From NCBI GenBank assembly GCA_025358925.1, contig JANYHT010000002.1, forward strand, positions 1 through 64,000: a stretch of DNA of 64,000 bases. The letters are read 5' to 3'. The notes beneath the pieces were generated by a model. The model worked only from the letters and a program-made list of their open reading frames with translations, ran no database searches and was not told where the DNA came from. The stretch is from Gemmatimonadaceae bacterium (GTDB taxonomy: Bacteria > Gemmatimonadota > Gemmatimonadetes > Gemmatimonadales > Gemmatimonadaceae). The translations under genes and the position numbers were made by a program. Shown one piece after another: positions 52,044 to 58,894 of this stretch. Position 1 is the first letter of the stretch; the number at the start of each line of letters is the position of its first letter.

Positions 52044-53222
52044 ATGACTGCGACTCTTTCCGGTGCTGTAACGGCCTCTTCGCTCGTGTCCAGCACCGCG
52101 ATGCGCTTTGATCGACGTGAATTTGCCGGTGCCTTCGGCGACGTAGGCACCGACTTGCCGCTGCTCGTGGGTGTGGTGGTGGCGACCGGCATGGACGCGA
52201 CGGCGGCGTTCGTGACGTTCGGCGTCTTGCAAATCTTGTCGGGCTTGGCGTATCGTCTGCCAATGCCTGTTCAGCCGCTCAAGGCGATGGCGGCTATTGC
52301 GATTGCTGGAAAAATGTCACCACCATTGTTAGCGGCCGGTGGTCTGATTGTTGGTGTGGTGATGTTGGTGCTCGCGAATAGTGGCGCGTTGGCGTGGATT
52401 GCGCGGGTGGTGCCCAAGGCGGTGGTCCGCGGGATTCAGGTGGGGCTTGGGTTGCAATTGGCCAACTTGGCGCTGACGCGTTTTATGCCGGCGGATGGCG
52501 CGCGGGGGTGGGTATTGGCCGCGATTGCGATGACGTTGGTGTTGTGGCTGCGCGAAAATCGTCGCGTGCCAGCAGCGTTGGTAGTCCTCGCGCTGGGATT
52601 TGTGTACGCGGCCGTGTTGTGGCCGGCAAACGTCGCGTTGCCATTTGGGTTTCGTTTGCCGACGTTGCCATCACGCTGGCCCACGAGCGACGAATTTTTG
52701 AAGGCGAGTTTATTACTGGCGTTACCGCAATTGGCGTTGTCGTTGGGCAACTCGGTGCTGGCGACGAAGCAGGTGGTGGCGGATTTATTTCCGCAGCGCG
52801 AGCCCCTTACGGTGCGACGCATTGGCACGACATACGCGTTGATGAATCTCGTTGCAGCGCCGCTGGGTGGATTGCCGGTGTGTCATGGGAGTGGTGGCAT
52901 TGCGGGGCACTATGCATTTGGCGCGCGCACGGGTGGATCGGCGGTGATTTATGGTGCGTTTCTCGTGCTCGCGGGATTTTTCCTCGTGGGCCAACCGGCG
53001 GCGTTTCAACGCATGTTTCCGGGGCCCGTGTTGGGCACGTTGTTGTTGGTCGAAGCGGTGACGGTGTTGTTGTTGGTGCGAGATATTATTGGACAGCGCG
53101 ACGCCTTTGTGCTGGCAATTGCGTGCGGAATTACGGCAGCGTTTGTGCCGTACGGGTATGCGTGGGCGCTGGTGGGCGGGACGCTGGTGTGGTGGGTTCG
53201 TAACCGGCGGGCGAAGCCGTGA
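52044..53222 (+). CDS. MOT1-type molybdate/sulfate transporter
   Basis: A 392-residue membrane protein with about ten TM helices. The two MOT1 signatures are clear: FAGAFGDVGTDLPLLVG near the N-terminus and PVCHGSGGIAGHYAFGART near residue 275. MOT1 proteins import molybdate with high affinity in plants, algae and bacteria. XdhC and a MocA-like gene in the window support a molybdenum role. The ATG at 52044 is taken; a GTG at 52011 would add 11 residues. Confidence 0.88.
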   Translation: MTATLSGAVTASSLVSSTAMRFDRREFAGAFGDVGTDLPLLVGVVVATGMDATAAFVTFGVLQILSGLAYRLPMPVQPLKAMAAIAIAGKMSPPLLAAGGLIVGVVMLVLANSGALAWIARVVPKAVVRGIQVGLGLQLANLALTRFMPADGARGWVLAAIAMTLVLWLRENRRVPAALVVLALGFVYAAVLWPANVALPFGFRLPTLPSRWPTSDEFLKASLLLALPQLALSLGNSVLATKQVVADLFPQREPLTVRRIGTTYALMNLVAAPLGGLPVCHGSGGIAGHYAFGARTGGSAVIYGAFLVLAGFFLVGQPAAFQRMFPGPVLGTLLLVEAVTVLLLVRDIIGQRDAFVLAIACGITAAFVPYGYAWALVGGTLVWWVRNRRAKP

Positions 53223-53567
53223 CGTTTTGTGCGTTGTGTAACGGCCACTGCTGGCCGCGAATTACGCGAATTACGCGAATTTTGACGCCGCAGTCTCGGG
53301 TTGCGTGTCGATCGGTAGTTGGCGTTGCAGTGTTTGAGAAATGAAAAAGTGCGATGCCGTCATCACTCGATCCGTTCAAGGATGGTTCGGAGCAAGTTCG
53401 CGTCATTCATGTAATTCGCGGTCAGCCGTTGCTGTTGAGCGGAAAAGGTGCGTGCGCTCAAGTTCAGTCTTTTTGCCAGAATAACTGCGCCCAATGGGAA
53501 CGAACCGGTTGACGCGACGACAGTCAGCAGGGAGCTTCGATTGGGCCCACTACCTCGGAGCACGAGT
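53223..53567. other. 345-bp gap with a 9-bp tandem repeat and small hairpin
   Basis: No gene is supported. A perfect 6-bp stem CGGCCA-CTGC-TGGCCG (53242-53257) lies just after the transporter stop and may act as a weak terminator. Almost three copies of GCGAATTAC follow at 53257-53281. The promoter of the D-aminopeptidase gene should be in the second half. Confidence 0.5.
53257..53281. repeat. GCGAATTAC tandem repeat, 2.8 copies
   Basis: The 9-bp unit GCGAATTAC occurs at 53257 and 53266, and a third partial copy starts at 53275. It is non-coding and unrelated to the 7-bp arrays. Confidence 0.9.
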
Positions 53568-54470
53568 ATGACGACATCAATGGCGTTCGCGAAGCTGATC
53601 CTGTTGAGCGCATTCTGCACGTCCACACTGAACGCGCAACGCCCGATCAAGGTCTTTCTCTCGGTGGATATGGAAGGGATCGGCGGCGTCGTCACATCTG
53701 AGCAGCTCGGTCCCACCGGTTTCGAGTACGCGAAGTTTCGCGAATATATGACCGCCGAAGCACTGGCCGCCATTGCAGGCGCGCGTGAAGCGGGCGCGAC
53801 GGAATTCGTGGTGGCCGACGCGCATGGCAACATGCAGAATCTGCTTATCGACAAGTTCCCTGTCGGCGTTACCATCATTCGCGGATCACCGCGACCGCTC
53901 ATGATGATGGAAGGCATCGACTCTACGTTCAGTGCCGCGATGTTCATCGGCTACCATTCGGCAACCACCAATCCGCAGGGCGTGCGCGCGCATACCATCT
54001 CCAGCGCGACGTTCGCTGCCGTACGAGTCAACGGTGTGTTGATGTCGGAGTCTAGCATCAATGCGATCATCGCGGGCTCATTTGGCGTGCCGATTGTTAT
54101 GGTGTCCGGAGACGATCAAGCCGTCGGCGAAGTGTTGAAGCTGACCGGCAATGTAGAAGGAGCGGTGGTGAAGCGATCAATCAGTTTCCACGCGGCCGCC
54201 GTCATGACACCGGAGGCATCGCAAGCGCTCATTCGTGCGAAAGCAACAGCGGCAATGCTTCGGCTTAAGGAGTTCAAGCCTCTGTCGGCCCGCGGTCCGT
54301 TCGAGCTGCAACTCACATACAAGAACTACACGCCGGCGGAGATGATGTCGTACTTACCCGGTACAGAACGCGTGGACGCGCATACGATCCGGTTTCGCGC
54401 CGCGACGATCGTCGACATCTCACGATTCGTCGAGTTCGCGATCAGCTATCGGGCAGATCTTACGCCGTAA
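53568..54470 (+). CDS. Exported M55 family D-aminopeptidase
   Basis: A 300-residue DppA-like peptidase with a signal peptide (MTTSMAFAKLILLSAFCTST, cleaved near LNAQRP). The zinc-binding residues appear in SVDMEGIGGV, VVADAHGNM, FIGYHSATT and SESSINAI. DppA of Bacillus cleaves D-Ala-D-Ala type peptides. The exported form here may act on peptidoglycan-derived peptides. The ATG has GGAG 7 bases upstream. Earlier in-frame starts precede the signal peptide and are unlikely. Confidence 0.87.
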   Translation: MTTSMAFAKLILLSAFCTSTLNAQRPIKVFLSVDMEGIGGVVTSEQLGPTGFEYAKFREYMTAEALAAIAGAREAGATEFVVADAHGNMQNLLIDKFPVGVTIIRGSPRPLMMMEGIDSTFSAAMFIGYHSATTNPQGVRAHTISSATFAAVRVNGVLMSESSINAIIAGSFGVPIVMVSGDDQAVGEVLKLTGNVEGAVVKRSISFHAAAVMTPEASQALIRAKATAAMLRLKEFKPLSARGPFELQLTYKNYTPAEMMSYLPGTERVDAHTIRFRAATIVDISRFVEFAISYRADLTP

Positions 54471-54495
54471 GTCCCCATTCATAACGATTTGACTG

Positions 54496-55095
54496 ATGCC
54501 GCCCGTCTTCGTCGACCCAAGCAAGACTCATGAATTTCCCGATTCAGAAAGCTTCTATCGGTGGCTCTCCGCACACCATGAGACCGAAGACGAAATCTGG
54601 ATAAAAATTCATAAGGTAGGCTCTCTCCTTGAATCAATCAACGCGCTGCAAGCCATCGACGTGGTGCTGTGCTGGGGTTGGATTGATGCGATTCGCAAAG
54701 GTTTTGACGACAGCAGTTTTTTGCAGCGCTACACGCCACGCGGTCGAAAGAGCATTTGGAGTCAAAAGAACGTGGACAACGTTGCGCGATTAATCGTCGA
54801 AGCCCGCATGACGGAGTACGGGTTGCGGCGGGTCGAAGCGGCGAAGGCCGACGGGCGCTGGGATCGAGCGTACAAAAGTGGCAAAGACATGAGAATTCCC
54901 GACGATCTACAGGCCGCGATCGATGCCGAGCCGTTCGCGAAGAAAATGTTAGCGACACTGACGGAGCAAAATCGTTTTGCGTTAGCATTTCGGACACACA
55001 ATATGAAAACCGAAGTGGGGCGTAGAAAAAAGATAGAAAGTTTTGTTGGGATGTTAAAGCGTGGCGAAACGATATATCCGCAGAGCAAGAAATAA
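54496..55095 (+). CDS. YdeI/OmpD-associated family protein
   Basis: A 199-residue soluble protein of the YdeI family. SFYRWLSAHHETEDEIWIKI, DVVLCWGWIDAIRKGFDDSS and FLQRYTPRGRKSIWSQKN are the family hallmarks. The C-terminal domain resembles the Omdn helical fold (AKKMLATLTEQNRFALAF). Members have been tied to stress or bacteriocin tolerance but no reaction is known. It lies 25 bp after the D-aminopeptidase gene. Confidence 0.87.
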   Translation: MPPVFVDPSKTHEFPDSESFYRWLSAHHETEDEIWIKIHKVGSLLESINALQAIDVVLCWGWIDAIRKGFDDSSFLQRYTPRGRKSIWSQKNVDNVARLIVEARMTEYGLRRVEAAKADGRWDRAYKSGKDMRIPDDLQAAIDAEPFAKKMLATLTEQNRFALAFRTHNMKTEVGRRKKIESFVGMLKRGETIYPQSKK

Positions 55096-55111
55096 GACGG
55101 CATATACTCAA

Positions 55112-55555
55112 TCAGCCCTGCGCCAACACGCTCAATACCTCACCGGGCGATGCGATCTTCGTCGGCGACCCTTTAAAATCTTTCGCGTTTCGTGTCACCA
55201 GAAAATCAGCACCGCACTTTAGACACGCGGCAACCTGCACAGCATCCTCATAATCAGGCAGATCCATACCTAACGCGCGACGGAAGTCGTTGCCGTCGAG
55301 TGTGACCACCGTCAGCAATTCCAACAAGTCGCTCAACGCACTGTTCGCGATCACACGTCCAGACTGCTTTTCTACGAGGTAGTGCACATTGGATACCGCA
55401 TGTGCGGCGACAAAACCTCGCGCATTGCCGCGCCCAATGGCGTCAAAAAACAACACGGCAGCGCTTATCCACGGCGCGCGATCTAACGCCACGTCAAGAA
55501 TCACATTGGTGTCGACCAGCATGCTCAATACGCGCCGCGTGCTCACAGACGACAC
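55112..55555 (-). CDS. PIN domain toxin, VapC-like
   Basis: A 147-residue PIN-domain ribonuclease. The acidic active-site residues are seen in MLVDTNVILDVAL, SNVHYLVEKQ, PDYEDAVQVA and DFLVTRNAKDF. The GTG at 55555 has GGAG 9 bases upstream and follows the antitoxin stop by four bases. An ATG at 55522 (MLVDTN) is the other candidate start. It would cleave tRNA or other RNA when free. Its partner gene is apparently frameshifted. Confidence 0.87.
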   Translation of the reverse strand: MSSVSTRRVLSMLVDTNVILDVALDRAPWISAAVLFFDAIGRGNARGFVAAHAVSNVHYLVEKQSGRVIANSALSDLLELLTVVTLDGNDFRRALGMDLPDYEDAVQVAACLKCGADFLVTRNAKDFKGSPTKIASPGEVLSVLAQG

Positions 55556-55559
55556 CCGT

Positions 55560-55814
55560 TATGCTCCGCCGTACTTTCGGTGCAGGTGTACGCGATATGA
55601 CGCCCGGCCTGCAACACCGCCGCGCGCGACACCATGAAGGCGCTGCACCACCGGCAGCAAAGATTCGCGTACGACCTGATGCTCCGTGGTTGGCAGAGCA
55701 TAGAGCAAGTCCGTCACGAGCTGTGACAAACTTTTTCCGTGTTGCTCACTGAACTGTTCGCCTTGCGCGATAGCCCGCGCATCCAGCGTCAGATTGGTAG
55801 CCCTTTTTGCTCAC
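55560..55814 (-). pseudogene. DUF6364-like antitoxin, apparently frameshifted near its start
   Basis: The minus strand encodes ATNLTLDARAIAQGEQFSEQ and continues HGKSLSQLVTDLLYAL to KYGGA and a TAA stop. This matches small ribbon-helix-helix DUF6364-type antitoxins that sit before VapC genes. No start codon exists in this frame upstream of the conserved part. A GTG (55814) followed by AGC AAA AAG lies one base out of frame. Removing one base from the AAAAAGGG run would give a normal start. It may be an indel, a sequencing error or programmed +1 slippage. Confidence 0.7.
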
Positions 55815-55840
55815 AGCCCGACAACCCACGAGATTCCATC

Positions 55841-56284
55841 ATGACCTCGCCCACCCCGTCCCACTTCGACCTCCTCGGCGGCGACGATGGCATTCGCACG
55901 CTCGTCGACCGTTTCTATGATCTGATGGACACAGCACCCGAAGCCGCGCACGTGCGCGCGCTCCACGCCACGAGTCTAAAAATGTCGCGCGAAAAACTGC
56001 GATTGTTTATGACCGGATGGACCGGCGGACCGCCTATCTACGTCGAACGATTTGGACATCCGCGCCTACGCCAACGACACTTTCCCTTTGCCATCGGCGC
56101 ACGCGAACGCACGGAATGGTTGTGGTGCATGGACCGTGCGCTCGCCGAGCATGCGATGCCCAACGACACGCGTGACGTGCTCCGTGTGCGGTTGCACGAA
56201 CTGGCCGAGCACATGATCAATCAGCCCGAGTCGAGTGACAACTCGCGCGTACTACACACTCACGAATCGGACCGCACACCGTGA
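55841..56284 (+). CDS. Truncated hemoglobin, group II-like
   Basis: A 147-residue globin. FDLLGGDDGIRTLVDRFYDLM, KLRLFMTGWTGGPPIYVERFGHPRLRQRH (in pieces, with the proximal His region) and the Trp in TEWLWCMDRAL are typical of group II truncated hemoglobins. It binds haem and O2 or NO in the cytosol. An earlier in-frame ATG overlaps the antitoxin region and is unlikely. The stop overlaps the start of the acetyltransferase gene (TGATG). Confidence 0.88.
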   Translation: MTSPTPSHFDLLGGDDGIRTLVDRFYDLMDTAPEAAHVRALHATSLKMSREKLRLFMTGWTGGPPIYVERFGHPRLRQRHFPFAIGARERTEWLWCMDRALAEHAMPNDTRDVLRVRLHELAEHMINQPESSDNSRVLHTHESDRTP

Positions 56285-56718
56285 TGCACATCGCACCCTT
56301 TACCGCGAGCGACCATGATCGATGGCACGTATTAGCGCGCGGTTACAAAACGTTTTACCACACCCCACTCGCCGATGCAGCGTATGACACGGCGTGGGCG
56401 CGCATCCTCACCAACGAAACTGTCTTTGGACTCGGCGCTACCGTTGACGGTGAGCTGGTTGGTATCACGCATTTTCTCTTTCACACCAGCACGTGGACGC
56501 TTACCGTATGCTATCTGCAGGATTTGTTTGTGGATCCCGAGGTGCGAGGCAAAGGCGTGGCGCGTGCACTGATCGAAGGCGTTGCCACCGCGGCGCGAAC
56601 GCACGGCGCTACTCGATTGTACTGGCTCACGCATGACGACAACGCTACCGCGCGCACGTTGTATGACAAAGTTGCACAGTACAACAATTTCATACGGTAC
56701 GACTACCCGATGGAGTAA
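56284..56718 (+). CDS. GNAT family N-acetyltransferase
   Basis: A 144-residue GNAT enzyme. The acetyl-CoA loop reads DLFVDPEVRGKGVARALIEG, and the C-terminal motif WLTHDDNATARTLYDKVA is usual. It transfers acetyl from acetyl-CoA to an unknown amine. The ATG overlaps the globin stop by one base, which implies cotranslation. A GTG one codon earlier is also possible. Confidence 0.9.
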   Translation: MHIAPFTASDHDRWHVLARGYKTFYHTPLADAAYDTAWARILTNETVFGLGATVDGELVGITHFLFHTSTWTLTVCYLQDLFVDPEVRGKGVARALIEGVATAARTHGATRLYWLTHDDNATARTLYDKVAQYNNFIRYDYPME

Positions 56719-56745
56719 CGCGCTCAGCGAACATGCACGATCGGC

Positions 56746-57402
56746 CTACTTGGTATCGCCAAACACAAATGCGAAAAATGGCTGGAGTTCAAATACAAAC
56801 GCGTGGTCTGATCCAGAAAATACGATGTCGATTTGATCGCGCACAATCTCTGGCCGAGTGTCTGCTGGCGCCCATCGCTCAATGAGCCGTGCGTCAAGAT
56901 CGACAATCCAGTACTCGGGCACCGTTCGTTGATACAACGCGCGCTTTCTCCCGCGATCGTGACCGCCACTGCCGGGCGACAATACTTCAATCGCGAGCAA
57001 GAGTTCTTGCGCACGACCGTCCTGGCGCAAACGTATGCTCTCCGCAGTCGAGATCACGTAAACGTCCGGCTGCACGAGCGTTCCGGGCTCGAGCTCTACA
57101 TCGGACGGCGATGTGAGCGGCTGACACGCACCAGTGCGTTTCGCGAAATCGCGCAGCTCGCCCAGAATTTCACCAACAGCAAGCTGGTGAATGCCAGCAG
57201 GTGACGGCGTCACCAGCAACTCCCCGTCAACCAACTCGTAGCGTGGCCAATGCAGCGGCTCCGCTTCCATGAGCGCCAACACTTCCGCGCGTGTCCACCA
57301 CCGACGTTCTGTTGCGGGCATACCCATAGTCTGCTCGGCTCGGCGTTCGAATTGCAAGGTCGCATCAGCGAAATATTTCAATGACGCAGAAATACTCGTC
57401 AT
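56746..57402 (-). CDS. Uma2 family nuclease, copy A
   Basis: A 218-residue PD-(D/E)xK-fold protein of the Uma2 (DUF820) family. YELVDGELLVTPSP, LVQPDVYVIS, AIEVLSPGS and RGRKRALYQRTVPEYWIVD carry the expected active-site residues. The ATG at 57402 overlaps the stop of the RHH regulator as TGATG. MGMPATERRWW (57327) is a second candidate start. Copy B next door shares a nearly identical N-terminal 75 residues, with a diverged middle. The biological role of Uma2 proteins is unknown. Confidence 0.85.
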   Translation of the reverse strand: MTSISASLKYFADATLQFERRAEQTMGMPATERRWWTRAEVLALMEAEPLHWPRYELVDGELLVTPSPAGIHQLAVGEILGELRDFAKRTGACQPLTSPSDVELEPGTLVQPDVYVISTAESIRLRQDGRAQELLLAIEVLSPGSGGHDRGRKRALYQRTVPEYWIVDLDARLIERWAPADTRPEIVRDQIDIVFSGSDHAFVFELQPFFAFVFGDTK

Positions 57403-57605
57403 CAATTCGCGGCGATGATCACCAATCGCATGCGAGGGAAGGAAGGGTGCTCTGCGAGCCGCCGATGCTCCAATCGATCAAGCTGTCCGTTCACCGTAGC
57501 CTCAATAGCTTGGCTCCGATTTGAAAACCGTTCATCGCGTACCAAGCGGTCAATTCGGCGCAGCGTGCGGGTATTAAGTGTGACCGCTACCGTCGTTCTT
57601 GCCAC
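57402..57605 (-). CDS. Ribbon-helix-helix (CopG-like) regulator
   Basis: A 67-residue protein. MARTTVAVTLNTRTLRRIDR and RFSNRSQAIEATVNGQL give the beta strand and two helices of a CopG/ParD-type RHH domain. The GTG start has AGGAG about 7 bases upstream. It overlaps the Uma2 copy A gene by one base. The arrangement looks like a toxin-antitoxin or self-regulated pair. An inverted repeat lies just upstream as possible operator. Confidence 0.83.
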   Translation of the reverse strand: MARTTVAVTLNTRTLRRIDRLVRDERFSNRSQAIEATVNGQLDRLEHRRLAEHPSFPRMRLVIIAAN

Positions 57606-57620
57606 CGGTATCTCCTTTGG

Positions 57621-57637
57621 TATGACAATACATCATA
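57621..57637 (-). promoter_or_regulatory. Candidate RHH operator, inverted repeat
   Basis: The inverted repeat TATGA-CAATACA-TCATA lies just upstream of the Shine-Dalgarno of the RHH gene in an AT-rich patch. Short inverted repeats of this kind are common targets of RHH regulators. Confidence 0.5.
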
Positions 57638-57672
57638 TCAAACCGTTAGTGATAACGCCTTCGATCTCCACG

Positions 57673-58329
57673 CTACGCACGGTCGTCATGCAACCACGCG
57701 AAATACGGAGCAAGCGCGAGACGAAACGGACTCTCCGCGTCGGCAACAACGAATTCAATCGTGTCCGTGACGATGTCTGCTTCCACGCTATTTGACTTCC
57801 AGCGCTCTATGCACCGCGCGCCGATATCAATAATCCAATACTCCGGTACGGTTCGTTGGTACAATGCACGCTTGCGACCACGATCATTTCGCACGCTGCC
57901 GGGCGAAACCACCTCGACCGCCAACATCAACGCGTCCAACGCGGGTTCGATGGACTCACGTCGCATTTCGCTGAGTGAAATCAGATAGACATCCGGTTGC
58001 ACGAGCGTTCCGGCTTCGAGCTGCGTGTCCGACGGAGAGATCCTGGGCCGCGCAACTCCCATCTGCTCCGTAAACAACATGAGCAAATAGTAGAGTCGAC
58101 CCACCGCTTGCTGATGGATATTGCGCGGAGACGGCGTCACCAGTAACTCGCCGTCAACCAACTCGTAGCGCGGCCAATGCAGCGGCTCCGCTTCCATGAG
58201 CGCCAACACTTCCGCGCGTGTCCACCACCGACGTGCTGTTGCGGGCATACCCATAGTCTGCTCGGCTCGGCGTTCAAATTGCAAGGTCGCATGCAACAAA
58301 TATTTCAGTGATGCCAAAATATCTGTCAC
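57673..58329 (-). CDS. Uma2 family nuclease, copy B
   Basis: A 218-residue paralogue of copy A. The motifs YELVDGELLVTPSP, LVQPDVYLIS, AVEVVSPGS and RGRKRALYQRTVPEYWIID are retained. The N-terminal 70 residues are nearly identical to copy A (LMEAEPLHWPRYELVDGE). The middle and the end have diverged. The GTG at 58329 corresponds to the ATG of copy A. Upstream lies a short relic of the RHH gene end, whose stop codon has become TGG. No full RHH gene precedes this copy. Confidence 0.85.
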   Translation of the reverse strand: MTDILASLKYLLHATLQFERRAEQTMGMPATARRWWTRAEVLALMEAEPLHWPRYELVDGELLVTPSPRNIHQQAVGRLYYLLMLFTEQMGVARPRISPSDTQLEAGTLVQPDVYLISLSEMRRESIEPALDALMLAVEVVSPGSVRNDRGRKRALYQRTVPEYWIIDIGARCIERWKSNSVEADIVTDTIEFVVADAESPFRLALAPYFAWLHDDRA

Positions 58330-58353
58330 CAATTTGCGGCGACTGACGTCAAT
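58330..58353 (-). pseudogene. Relic of the RHH gene 3' end before Uma2 copy B
   Basis: The minus strand reads GTCGCCGCAAATTGG just before the copy B start. Copy A has ATCGCCGCGAATTGA at the same place, where TGA is the RHH stop. Upstream of about 58353 the similarity fades. The duplication therefore took the nuclease gene and only the last codons of the regulator. Confidence 0.6.
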
Positions 58354-58402
58354 TGCATGCTATTATATGGCAACATCAACCCCTACCTCAGATCAAACGC
58401 GC

Positions 58403-58894
58403 ATGACTGTTCGCGTCATCGTTACGGGCGGCACTTTCGACAAAGAATACGACGAACTGCACGGCACGCTCAACTTTCGCCATTCACACGTTGAGGAAAT
58501 GTTGCAGCGCGGTCGCTGTCATCTCGACGTGTCGACTTGCGTACTGATGATGGTGGATAGTCTTGACATGTCGGATGCGCAACGAGAGAACATTGTTGAG
58601 GCGTGTCTCTCATGCGCCGAATCGCAGATTGTTATCACGCACGGAACGGACACAATGGTCGAGACGGCACGAGCACTCGCATTCGGGGTGACAGAGAAGA
58701 CAGTAATTCTCACCGGCGCCATGGTGCCCTACGCATTCGGCAGTTCTGATGGCCTTTTCAATTTGGGGAGCGCATTGAGTTTTGTGCAGACACTGCCAAT
58801 GGGTGTATACATCGCGATGAACGGCCGATGGTTCACGTGGGACAACGTGCGGAAGAATCGCGAGGCTGGTGTGTTTGAAGCGCTACATGATTGA
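58403..58894 (+). CDS. Single-domain asparaginase-like protein
   Basis: A 163-residue protein with only the N-terminal asparaginase domain. RVIVTGGTFDKEYDE holds the first catalytic Thr and HGTDTMVETARAL the second Thr-Asp pair. The C-terminal domain of normal asparaginases (about 330 residues) is absent. The ATG at 58403 is taken, since a -10-like TATTAT (58361-58366) lies 37 bases upstream; an ATG at 58367 is possible. The end overlaps the convergent regulator gene by 12 bp. Activity as asparaginase is uncertain. Confidence 0.8.
   Translation: MTVRVIVTGGTFDKEYDELHGTLNFRHSHVEEMLQRGRCHLDVSTCVLMMVDSLDMSDAQRENIVEACLSCAESQIVITHGTDTMVETARALAFGVTEKTVILTGAMVPYAFGSSDGLFNLGSALSFVQTLPMGVYIAMNGRWFTWDNVRKNREAGVFEALHD

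Noticed and set aside
52394-53203. Plus-strand frame of 269 codons rich in Gly, Trp and Val
   Set aside because: It is a shifted frame of the MOT1 transporter gene, which has both family signatures.
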